A DNA stretch of 16,457 nt from Larix sibirica (Eukaryota; Streptophyta; Pinopsida; Pinales; Pinaceae), in assembly GCA_004151065.3 (NCBI GenBank), contig NWUY0300002401.1:54115-70571 (forward strand). The letters are read 5' to 3'. The position numbers and the translations under genes were made by a program. Within the stretch, counting starts at the first letter, position 1; each line of letters opens with the position of its first letter. The notes below the pieces were generated by a model, which was not told the DNA's origin, did not search any database, and saw nothing but the letters and a program-made list of their open reading frames with translations. Below, piece by piece: positions 1-7,277 of the stretch.

Positions 1-208
1 AAAAACCTGCAGTACAATCTTCGTAGGGACAGTTCGAAACACTTATCGCGGATCCATGCAAAACTTGTCAAAAGAAGAGCAAAACATTACACAAATCATC
101 CGCTTGCCTATGGATCAACTGATGCCCTTAGGATTACTATCATACTCCTATGTATAGCCAACCATGGAAGTTACAAAATGGTCAAATGACCCATTCTAAC
201 TAACTAAA

Positions 209-447
209 CTAATCTTGTGCTTCAGTCGGCTCCTTGTTCTCCACGAATGGTCCTTTCTTCTGCGGATGGTCCTTCCTTGCTACTGTTGGCTTCTGCACTT
301 TATGTGGTCTAACCTCATGCCAAAAATCATTCCCATAATTCCCCTCATCCTGGACTTGGTAATCACCTAGCTCACGTTTTCTGGAAGGACTAGAACAAAA
401 CATCTCACAATCTTCATGAGATTTACTATTGTGGTTGCATGAACTCT
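209..447 (-). CDS. probable terminal exon of an unrecognised spliced plant gene
   Basis: Minus-strand reading frame ending in TAG at 211-209. Upstream of the exon the minus strand has a pyrimidine-rich tract ending TTGCAG, with the AG at 449-448, so the exon starts at 447 with two bases that complete a split codon. The encoded tail of about 79 residues is hydrophilic, with Cys and His residues near its start (SCNHN, EDCEMFC), then a basic SPSRKREL motif and a Lys/Pro-rich end. The frame stays open upstream of the acceptor to 478, but those codons lie in the presumed intron tract. The split codon is compatible with the donor at 769-768, where one base is left over, so joining to the upstream exon keeps the frame. 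I do not recognise the family. The exon could belong to a live gene or a gene fragment; the 3' UTR would run towards position 1. Confidence 0.45.
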
Positions 448-769
448 CTGCAACCACAAGGAGATATGTAGCAAACATGATAACAATCTCTGATGCACAA
501 AATCTATCCCTTTATTTTGCACATTGATTACTTAACGAAGTCATTATTGAGACAAAGACATCCCTTTTCACAAATCATTTAGCTTGACAAATGCGGAAAA
601 CTAATTATTGTGACTAGAAGATGTAAGGATGCCATGCTAGAATAGATATATCCAACAACCTAAACAAGTTATAGGGTCCATACCACTTTACATTTATGTA
701 ATATGAATGTAGTTTGATCATAATATATGTAAAACTTGTGTTTCATAATTAAAACAAATGTGTTTTTAC

Positions 770-961
770 CATGCTCTCCTAATTTATATGTTGGTTGTGG
801 AGCCTGATCTTCCAGTCTCATAGATGATGTTGTTTCAGCCGTGTTGTACCCCAGGTTTGGNAGGTCGAACAAACCCAGAAATAAGATGATGTGTCAACTT
901 TGGAAAATGCCACGTATGGGTAGGCGAGATTTTTGGAGTGCTGTAGATCATCATGTATTGC
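770..961 (-). CDS. probable internal exon of the same minus-strand gene
   Basis: On the minus strand a strong acceptor (TTTCACCTTTCTGCAG, AG at 963-962) is followed by an exon starting GCA at 961. It reads as a plausible protein (for example NLAYPYVAFSKVDTSSYFW) as far as the N at 861. Beyond the N that frame reaches a stop, while a neighbouring frame stays open (SMRLEDQAPQPTYKLGEH) to a good donor, CATG|GTAAAA, with GT at 769-768. The two frames would join if the N stands for two bases rather than one. The donor leaves one base, and the next exon at 447 begins with the other two bases of a codon, so the splice phases agree across a 321-bp intron. Alternatively the downstream part is a separate first exon starting at the ATG at 821-819. 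Function unknown. Confidence 0.4.
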
Positions 962-1432
962 CTGCAGAAAGGTGAAACTGTAGAGCACTAGTGAAATTAA
1001 TTGTCAAAACAGTGACCGGGTTATGGATCCATTTGTCAAACATAACCGGTATTATCTACTATGGAATTTTACTTTTTAGATTTATATTGGGATAATATAT
1101 GTTTAGATTTATTTAGAAAAAACAAAAACAAAAAAAACCAAAACAAGTCGCGCCTCCCTCTTATCTACTCATCGTTGTGTTGTATTCATTTTATCCACTC
1201 AAGTTCGGCGTAGTTGTGGAGAAATTGTATCAATTAAGTTACTGAAGTTGATGCGAGGCCGTGTACTACTCCATGGCAGAAGTTACGAATTAATTATTGA
1301 AACATCCACGGACTGTTTCAAAATTTCAATTCAGTTTAAATCATGCAAATTTATTGCCTCCATAATCCAATTAACCACCAGTTAACCATCTGAAGACGTT
1401 GTTTTACTATGGCATCAGTCAACTAAGAATAC
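962..1432. other. presumed intron or spacer, AT-rich
   Basis: No supportable coding region. It contains an A-rich low-complexity run at about 1117-1146. It also holds a perfect 8-bp inverted repeat, TTGAAACA (1297-1304) and TGTTTCAA (1314-1321), with a 9-nt spacer. If the minus-strand exons are real, this is the intron between them. Confidence 0.3.
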
Positions 1433-1510
1433 AGTCGACATATGACTTTGCAATGGAGGTTTCTTATGGTCTCTTGCTTTAGATTTCTGAAATGTATCCT
1501 TGTCTTCATC
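1433..1510 (-). other. possible further upstream exon of the minus-strand gene (weak)
   Basis: A Lys/Asp-rich open stretch (DEDKDTFQKSKARDHKKP) lies on the minus strand. It can end at ACT|GTATTC (GT at 1432-1431) in phase 0, matching the phase-0 exon that starts at 961. A better acceptor (GATTTGCAG, AG at 1530-1529) lies just upstream, but in this frame it is followed at once by TAA (1525-1523). The exon would therefore need the weaker acceptor ending at 1511. The base composition is protein-like but the splice evidence is poor. It could also be chance. Confidence 0.15.
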
Positions 1511-1528
1511 CTTAGTACACGCTTAATC

Positions 1529-2003
1529 CTGCAAATCAGTAGAATAAACAAAAGCATTGTGAATTGAATTCCAAACTATAAAGAGTCTTGGCTTTTCACT
1601 TATTTTTTCATTGCAAACCCAGTACAAATCTCTTTTATGAATAATAATAATTTAATCTTCCCTAAATATGAATATGAGACTCGCAAGAGATCAGTCTACA
1701 ACTTGATTTGCTAGTTATTTTAAATTCCATGAACTAACGTTACCTGCAAATAGCCCAAAAATGCTTGATTACCACAACAGGATTCTGTAAATTCTCAGCA
1801 TGCCAGATCAGTTATATTAAACAGAAGTATGGCTCTATTAATATAGGAGATGACATGCCACCAATTGTCATCTTTTTGTACTTAATTAACCCTTAGACGG
1901 TCGAATTAAAGTTCTTATTGACCATTACCATGCCCACAACTTTGTTGAAGTCGCCAAGCAGTGTTACCGTCTTTTTTATAATTAGCTTTATAGATAATAT
2001 AGT
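1529..2003. other. intergenic AT-rich flank of the LINE
   Basis: I see no gene, RNA or clear repeat here. The change to a more GC-balanced, codon-structured sequence just after 2003 marks the 5' edge of the LINE. An in-frame TAA at 2004-2006 closes the LINE ORF1 frame on its upstream side. Confidence 0.4.
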
Positions 2004-2006
2004 TAA

Positions 2007-2099
2007 GAGGCATTAGAGGTTTCTCCTTCATTGAATCTGGGGTGCTTAGAGGCATTAGAGCCCTTGCCAGGGGTTGTAGATGATAATTTTATCACTTAA
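2007..2099 (+). pseudogene. C-terminal remnant of LINE ORF1
   Basis: A frame open from 2007 to TAA at 2097-2099 encodes about 30 residues, with EALE occurring twice 14 codons apart and the end PLPGVVDDNFIT. It overlaps the ORF2 start (ATG at 2080) by 20 nt in another frame, a compact ORF1/ORF2 junction consistent with a LINE. No nucleic-acid-binding or zinc-knuckle part of ORF1 is present, and the frame is closed immediately upstream by TAA (2004-2006), where LINE-like sequence seems to stop. The identification rests on position and frame only; the peptide itself is not a recognised domain. Confidence 0.5.
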
Positions 2100-2897
2100 C
2101 ATCCAGGGAGTGGGGGGCCTCCCTAAATTGCTAGCCCTTAAACATGTTCTCCATATTTCTAATCCTAATATCATTCTACTACAAGAAACGATGGTTTGTG
2201 CCGAGAAGGCGCGGTCTTTTATCACCAAAATCAAACCTTCTTGGATGGTCTGTGTGGTTAATGCCAATGGACTATCGGGGGGGATGCTGGCTGCTTGGAA
2301 CCCTCTGGTTCTTGACTTACAATCTTTCAGTGTTTCTCTGGGGATCTTGTTAACTGGGAAATTGAAGGGCTTCCCGGAAGCCATTAATCTCATAAATTGC
2401 TACTTCCCATATCATGACCGTGAGGCTTTCTGCAATATGGTCTATGCTGAACATCTTTTTGATTTAGAGAACTTGGTTCTAGTTGGGGACTTCAATTCTA
2501 CTTGGGGGGCTTCTGAAATTTGGGGGCTGCGGGCCAAATTGGACCCTTTGGGTGATTTCTTCGGGAATCTTTTTGACACTCAAAAAATGGTGGATATTGA
2601 GCCATCCCCTTTGTCCCCCACTTGGACAAATGGAAGGTCAGAAGGGGCCCTAATATCTAAGGTCTGGATCGTTTCTTTGTGGCAGGGGATCTATTGGACA
2701 AATTTTCAAAATTACAGTCTTGGGTTCACAATACACATATCAGTGATCATTTCCCCATCTTTCTGCAAGTGGATGTTTCTCGGTCTCGTCAGAATTACCC
2801 CTTCAAATTTAATGCTACATGGTTACGAGATCAGTCATTTTGACAGGTTGTAATTGATCATTGGACGAATATCGACATCACTGGGGAAGATTCTGCC
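2080..2897 (+). pseudogene. LINE ORF2, AP-type endonuclease domain (broken)
   Basis: The ATG at 2080 opens a frame with the expected endonuclease signatures: LNIQG (Asn7), LLQET (Glu36, codon 2185), VGDFN (Asp137, codon 2488) and PTWTNGR. A frameshift near 2660 moves the match from frame 1 to frame 3, where LDRFFVAGD and the SDHFP motif (codons 2742-2756) with the catalytic-type His are found. TGA at 2841-2843 then interrupts that frame. In the family this domain nicks target DNA to prime reverse transcription. Every key residue I can place is still present, but they are split over two frames, so no active enzyme would be made. The original start codon seems preserved. Confidence 0.85.
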
Positions 2898-3326
2898 ATG
2901 GATATACTGGTTTCCAAACTTAGAAGTTTAAGATATTGTATCATAAAATGGACTAGGGCGCAGAAGGATGAGATGTTTCATGAACTAGTTCAAATAGAAA
3001 AGGATTTAGTCTTTTTATTGGGATTTAAGGCTATGGATGGACTTAGTATTGAACAACAAGCTGCTCTATTGGACCTGGAAGGGCGCAGACTCAACATCCT
3101 CCGATTCCAGGAGGAATCTTCGAGACTCAAGAGTCGGGCCATATGGATAAAAGCAAGGGACCTAAACACTAAATTTTTTCATAAATTTGCTAATGCCCAC
3201 CGTATCCAGAATACTATTTGGGATTTAAATGACTAGAGCGGTCGTCGGATTTCCACCCTTGGAAGTCTTCAAGTAGAGGCTCGTCACCATTTCCAATGAA
3301 TCTATCAAGACCCAAAGAATATACCT
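2898..3326 (+). pseudogene. LINE ORF2, linker between endonuclease and reverse transcriptase
   Basis: Continuation of ORF2 in frame 3. The helical, charged linker (EESSRLKSRAIWIKARDLNTKFFHKFAN) includes the common plant LINE pattern W-x-K-x-RDLNTKFFH. TAG at 3234-3236 and TGA at 3297-3299 break it; the sequence on either side is collinear, so these are point changes rather than domain ends. No catalytic role is known for this part. Confidence 0.75.
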
Positions 3327-4414
3327 ATGATTGAGCAATTTAAAGTTATTCAGGAATATCCTCGCCTGTTCTCTGATGAGGAGGGGGATGACATATACAA
3401 GGAGGTCTCCCTACCTGAAATCGAAGCTGTACTCAAAGGTTTTACCAAGGATAAATGCCCTGGGCCGGATGGCTGTATTGTTGAACTTTTTATTGTGTTC
3501 TTTGATATTATGGGTCCAGATTTGTTGGCAGCTGTGGAGGAATCTAGCCTCAAAGGTTTAGTTACTGGTGCCATCAACTCTACTTTCATTGCACTCATTC
3601 CCAAAAAATCTCATCCTGAGGACTTTGGGGATTTCCGACCCATTTCATTATGTAACCTCATCTATAAGGTGATTTCAAAGATCATTGTTGTTCGTATCAA
3701 GCCTGGATTGTCTAAATACATTTCTATGGAACAATATGGTTTCATGGAGGATCATCAGATTCTGGATGCTTTGGGGTCACTCAGGAGGCGTTCCATACTA
3801 TTAAGACCAAATAGCTTAGCTCCCTTTGTCTTAAACTGGATTTGGTCAAAGCATATGACCGAGTGGATTGGTCCTTTCTTCGTTTATCCCTGGTTCCGAT
3901 TGGATTGCCCTAGGCGGTGGTTATGTGGATTATGGCTTGCATTAGTTCTGTAAACTTTGCGGTGATTATTAATGGTTTACCTTCTGGTTTTTTCAAGAGC
4001 TCGCGTGGTCTGCGCCAGGGTTTCCCGTTATCTCCCCTGCTGTTTCTCCTCACTAGTGAAGGTTTACGTCGTCTCATCCTACCGGAAAAATGAGATGGGA
4101 ATATCCTGGGTATAAAAATGACAGAACACATTTCCATTACCCATACTCTCTTCATGGACGACATTATGCTATTTGGTCCTAGATCTATTCCTGAATGGGG
4201 GACATACAAGAATATTTTGGATTTGTTCTGCAAGGCCTCTGGAATGCTTATTAGTGCTCGTAAATCTTGGTTCTTGGAAAATAATGTGGATTTGGTGGTT
4301 AAATCCTCGATTAGTAATTTCTTCCCTTTCAATTTCCGGGAGCTCTCAGAAGGCACCACCTATCTTGGTTACCATTTGAAGCCGACGAATTACCTCATCT
4401 GCGATTGGCACTAG
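3327..4414 (+). pseudogene. LINE ORF2, reverse transcriptase core (broken)
   Basis: Typical plant LINE RT motifs appear in order: DKCPGPDG, FIALIPK, FRPISLCN, YKVISK and EQYGF in frame 3. After loss of about one base in a G run near 3772, the match continues in frame 2 with LKLDLVKAYDRVDW (motif A Asp at 3839), [12 protein letters not shown], and the catalytic FMDD box at 4151-4162. Stops at 3812, 3911, 4091 and 4412 interrupt it. The family enzyme copies element RNA at the nicked target. The three catalytic aspartates are intact, so the copy was inactivated by stops and shifts rather than at the active site. A usual Y/FxDD variant is seen (Phe-Met-Asp-Asp). Confidence 0.92.
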
Positions 4415-5062
4415 ATACTAAATCACTTTGATAAGCGTATCAGCCATTGGTGTTGGCATTGGCTCACTCTTGGGGGTAGACTAACCTTAACAAAATAAGT
4501 TTTGTAAGGTCTGGCTGTTTATTGGCTCTCCCTTAGCAAAATTCCCCAGAACATAATATTGAACATCCAAAAACACATTTTCTCCTTCCTATGGTCTGGG
4601 GATGGCTCATCACACAGGTTTCATCTAGCAAATTGGAAGCTACTAGCCAAGCCAAATCATTTAGGTGGTTGGCTATCAAGGATATGGGGCACTTTGATTT
4701 AGCACTTAATACAAAGAGTCTATGGAGGGCTCTATTCTCGGGATCTTTTATGGAGTATGATTATAAAAGGAAAGTATTTAAAACATTGCTCTGTGGCGGA
4801 ATGGTTTCGGGGTGGCTCCCTTGGCGGTGATGGAGCGTCTAACATATGGCGTGGTCTTTTGGGCTCCTATAAATATCTATCTGATTGGATGTCCTGGAAA
4901 CATGGAAATGGGAGGGATATCCGATTGGGGGAAGATCCTATCTTGGGGGGCCCTATACCCTACAAACTTTCTATGCTGTTGATCAGAGTCCTGTGATCTA
5001 GAGGGTTTTTTTTCCTAAACCATGCTTGCACCCGCTTTCCTGTTGGCCTTGGATGTACCTGC
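4415..5062 (+). pseudogene. LINE ORF2, region C-terminal to the RT core (broken)
   Basis: ORF2 homology continues with the thumb-like segment (LTLGGRLTLTK, then VYWLSLSKIP and FLWSG) in frame 2, despite TAA at 4496 and 4505. It shifts to frame 1 near 4670 (IKDMGHFDLALNTKSLWRAL) and back to frame 2 near 4745 (LLWSMIIKGKYL, SVAEWFRGG, SNIWRGLLGS, GNGRDIRLGEDPI). Stops follow at 4994 and 5063. The Trp-rich 'W..GNG..I' pattern is common in plant LINE ORF2 proteins between the RT and the zinc-binding domain. Two frameshifts within 80 bp make this the most damaged part. Confidence 0.8.
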
Positions 5063-5065
5063 TAG

Positions 5066-5548
5066 ATTCGAGCGGAATATTTGGGTTTGTTTGGGTCCTT
5101 GGAACTGGAATGGGATTGTTACATGGAGGGACTCATTGGCATGAACTTATCACTATCTGATGAGCCTGATAGTCTTGTTTGGTCTTGGAACACTTCTACT
5201 GGTGCGGCTACTGCCAAATTGGCCTATGACTACATCTCCTCATACTTTTCACTGCAGGATCGGTGGTGGTATCGGAATATCTGGACACTTTCGATGCCAC
5301 TGAAGCTTAAATGTTTTTTTTGGCTCATTCTCCGCAACAAGGTACTCACATGGGACAACTTGTGTCGAAGGGGATTTTGTGGTCCTGGTCGTTGTCATCT
5401 CTATGGTAGCAGTGAGGAAAATGTGCGGCACCTTTTTGGTACATGTTTGGTCGCAATCGAATTATGGACAAAAATTGTTGTTATATGCAACGTTCGTTTC
5501 AGATGGGACCCGAGCATCCTGGAGGACAGTTTTCGTAGTTGGGGTTGA
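5066..5548 (+). pseudogene. LINE ORF2, RT-associated zinc-binding domain
   Basis: Frame 2 encodes the zinc-binding domain found after RT in plant LINEs (the zf-RVT type): WWYRNIWTLSMPLKLKCFFW, LTWDNLCRRGFCGPGRC, then a C-x2-C...H-x4-C-like cluster. The second Cys of the C-x2-C pair is replaced by Tyr (TAT at 5402-5404; CHLY), one G-to-A change from TGT. The following HLFGTC keeps the His and the last Cys. TGA at 5546-5548 ends the open stretch, but LINE sequence continues in the same frame. In the family this domain probably helps hold RNA or DNA; here it is non-functional. Confidence 0.82.
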
Positions 5549-6212
5549 TTATTCAGGGATTGGTGGGCACTCCATGTGTTTGTTTTATGGGAGCTGTGGC
5601 GGGCTAGAAATGAGGGTATTTTCCAAGGATTAATTTTTGGGATGGATTTCATGGCTAGACGTATTATTGCGGCCTTTCAGGACTTTAACACTAAAGGTTC
5701 CAGTTTCCAGAGGCAAGTCACTGGTTTGCCAAGGCCTTTAGTGCTCATTTATCCATGCGGTTTTTTCGATGGGGCTTCACAAGCGGGAGGAACGATTTGT
5801 GGGGCTGGGTCCGTTTTACATATCTCTGAGAATAGATTTTTCAAGGTGTGGATGCATTTGGCCCCGGGTACTAACACCCGCAATGAGCTCTTGGCATTAT
5901 GGACACTCCTTCGTTTTGCGATTCATATGGATTATCTTGTCTCCGGATCTAGGGGGATTCGAAGGTGATTATAGCTTGGGAGAGAAAACTGGCCACATCA
6001 ACGTCCTTATGCTCTCTCACTGGATGGAGGAGACTCGTATGCTCATTGACAGGGTAGAGGTTGTTGCTTTTCTCCATGTCCCTCGATCCTTTAATCAGTT
6101 GGCGGAAAACCTTTCGAAACGTGCACTTCTTTCGGTTTCGGGTCACATATATTGGGAGGACTGGTCTTTGGATGTGCTGGTTACTTTGGGAAGATTGGAC
6201 CTCTATTTATAG
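5549..6212 (+). pseudogene. LINE ORF2, C-terminal RNase H domain (broken)
   Basis: A type I RNase H fold is recognisable. GFFDGAS carries the first catalytic Asp (codon 5768), TRNELLALWTLL carries the Glu (codon 5885), GDSKVIIAW carries the next Asp (codon 5956), and VPRSFNQLAENLSKRAL forms the C-terminal motif, with Glu where Asp is usual. These lie in three frames: frame 2 to about 5955, frame 1 to about 6000, then frame 3 to the TAG that ends ORF2 at 6210-6212. RNase H would remove the RNA strand of the hybrid during retrotransposition. Plant L1 elements are known to have acquired such a domain. The final segment (SGHIYWEDWSLDVL) looks like the native C terminus. Confidence 0.85.
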
Positions 6213-6442
6213 AATGGGTCCCTTTTGACGGGCTATTGGTATTTTTATGCAGGTATGTAGATTCATATGCTCGATCAACTGCTGGTTGGTTGACGTATCA
6301 CCATTTCGGTCCTATACTCCAATTTTCCTTTTTGTGTTGATCCAACCTAGTGATGGTTGGGTTGGTCGGTTTCTCCTTTTGTTGTTACTTTTTGGATTTG
6401 CAAGCACTGTATTTATTTGTTTAATTGTGTTTTCCTTGAACT

Positions 6443-6466
6443 GTTGGATATATTGTTGGATATATT
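6443..6466 (+). repeat. 12-bp tandem repeat, two perfect copies
   Basis: GTTGGATATATT occurs at 6443-6454 and 6455-6466, inside the LINE 3' UTR. Confidence 0.9.
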
Positions 6467-6484
6467 GCTGAACTTTTTGTTGTT

Positions 6485-6577
6485 GCCCATTGTTTCGCCT
6501 TTGGCGGATGGGTTGGTTATCGATTTGGAACTATTGGTACTTCTAGCCCATTGTTTCGCCATAGGCAGATGGGTTGG
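6485..6577 (+). repeat. 32-bp direct repeat with 61-bp period in the LINE 3' UTR
   Basis: Copies at 6485-6516 and 6546-6577 begin GCCCATTGTTTCGCC and end GATGGGTTGG, with 3 mismatches in 32. The first half of each copy contains near-complementary GCC and GGC steps and could form a small hairpin. The repeat may be part of the 3' signal recognised by the LINE machinery, or a slippage product. Confidence 0.85.
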
Positions 6578-6722
6578 ATATTGTTGGGATTGATGTTTTT
6601 TTGGTGGTCCAGGTGGGCCCTGTGGTTTGTGATCTTTCCCGGGGAGACTACGTTTATCTCCTTGTTTGTTGATTCCGTTGATACTATTGGCTCAATTAAT
6701 AGTATGCTATTTTCATTTTGTG

Positions 6723-6732
6723 AAAAAAAAAA
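6723..6732 (+). other. A10 tail of the LINE
   Basis: Ten uninterrupted A residues directly follow the 3' UTR (...TTTTGTG then A10), after which the composition changes to AT-rich flank. This is the expected 3' end of an element inserted by target-primed reverse transcription. The tail is short, which fits an old insertion. Confidence 0.75.
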
Positions 6733-7043
6733 TACTCTACATGGATATAGCACTTATTTCATCTCTCAAAACGTTGATGTTCTTCTTCCATTCCTTCATT
6801 CCATGACTAAGTTCATTATTTTCTTTGTCTCCCTTTTCGACATGTCCTATAAAGTGTCTATAAGAGAATAAGAGTAGTGATCTCGAAAAGCTTTATTATA
6901 GAATACTATTATCTTATATAACCATTTAAATTGATTCAATATCGATCAATAAAAATAGATTCGTAGATAGATTGAGCTTATATATATATGAATGAATGAT
7001 TACAAGTTTCCCTTCCTTTATTTTGGGGCAAACCAACTTATTT

Positions 7044-7057
7044 GAGGGGGAGGAATG
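7044..7057 (+). mobile_element. polypurine tract followed by TG: possible 5' edge of a decayed 3' LTR
   Basis: GAGGGGGAGGAA (7044-7055) is followed directly by TGTTAATCATGACA, the arrangement found where an LTR-retrotransposon polypurine tract meets the 3' LTR. I could not find the matching 5' LTR or a clear ...CA end in the window, so this is only a candidate boundary. Confidence 0.3.
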
Positions 7058-7229
7058 TTAATCATGACATTGTATTTATCCTGGTTATTGGTGGTAGGAC
7101 CCACAGAAATGCCATTGGAATGAAGTAGTGTATGCTTGGGCGAATAAATGGTCCAAGATGTCAAAGCAAGATTCCAGGTTTAATGACTCACACCATCAAC
7201 AAAGAGGCCCATACTTTGGTCTAATCCCA

Positions 7230-7277
7230 AGGGTTGGTCCCATCCCTACCTACTCTTGGGTAAGGGTTGATCCCATC
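7230..7277 (+). repeat. 15-bp direct repeat, 33-bp period
   Basis: AGGGTTGGTCCCATC (7230-7244) and AGGGTTGATCCCATC (7263-7277) differ at one base. They lie about 170 bp after the candidate LTR edge. Confidence 0.75.

Larger units (their letters stand above)
6213..6722 (+). other. LINE 3' untranslated region
   Basis: T/G-rich sequence without a maintained frame runs from the ORF2 stop to the A tail. It contains two local tandem duplications (listed separately). Short open frames here are not codon-like and I do not treat them as genes. Confidence 0.7.
2007..6732 (+). mobile_element. 5'-truncated, decayed plant LINE (L1-type non-LTR retrotransposon)
   Basis: Order of parts: last ~30 codons of ORF1 (2007-2099), ORF2 (2080-6212), 3' UTR (6213-6722) and an A10 tail (6723-6732). 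ORF2 reads in order as AP endonuclease, linker, reverse transcriptase, RT-associated zinc-binding domain and type I RNase H. This is the arrangement of plant L1-clade LINEs that carry RNase H. Following the best frame, I count stops at 2841, 3234, 3297, 3812, 3911, 4091, 4412, 4496, 4505, 4994, 5063 and 5546, and frameshifts near 2660, 3772, 4670, 4745, 5955 and 6000, so it cannot make ORF2 protein. The 5' end is cut inside ORF1, as is typical of incomplete target-primed reverse transcription. I could not find a convincing target-site duplication, so the exact ends are inferred from composition and the A tail. Confidence 0.9.

Noticed and set aside
1990-6755. Target-site duplication of the LINE (shared ATATAG at 1997-2002 and 6745-6750)
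   Set aside because: Only 6 bp match, they are not flush with the element ends, and the sequence is AT-rich, so the match is easily chance.
6152-6871. Short plus-strand open frames in and after the LINE 3' UTR
   Set aside because: They are Phe/Leu/Trp-rich translations of T/G-rich UTR with no continuity with ORF2.
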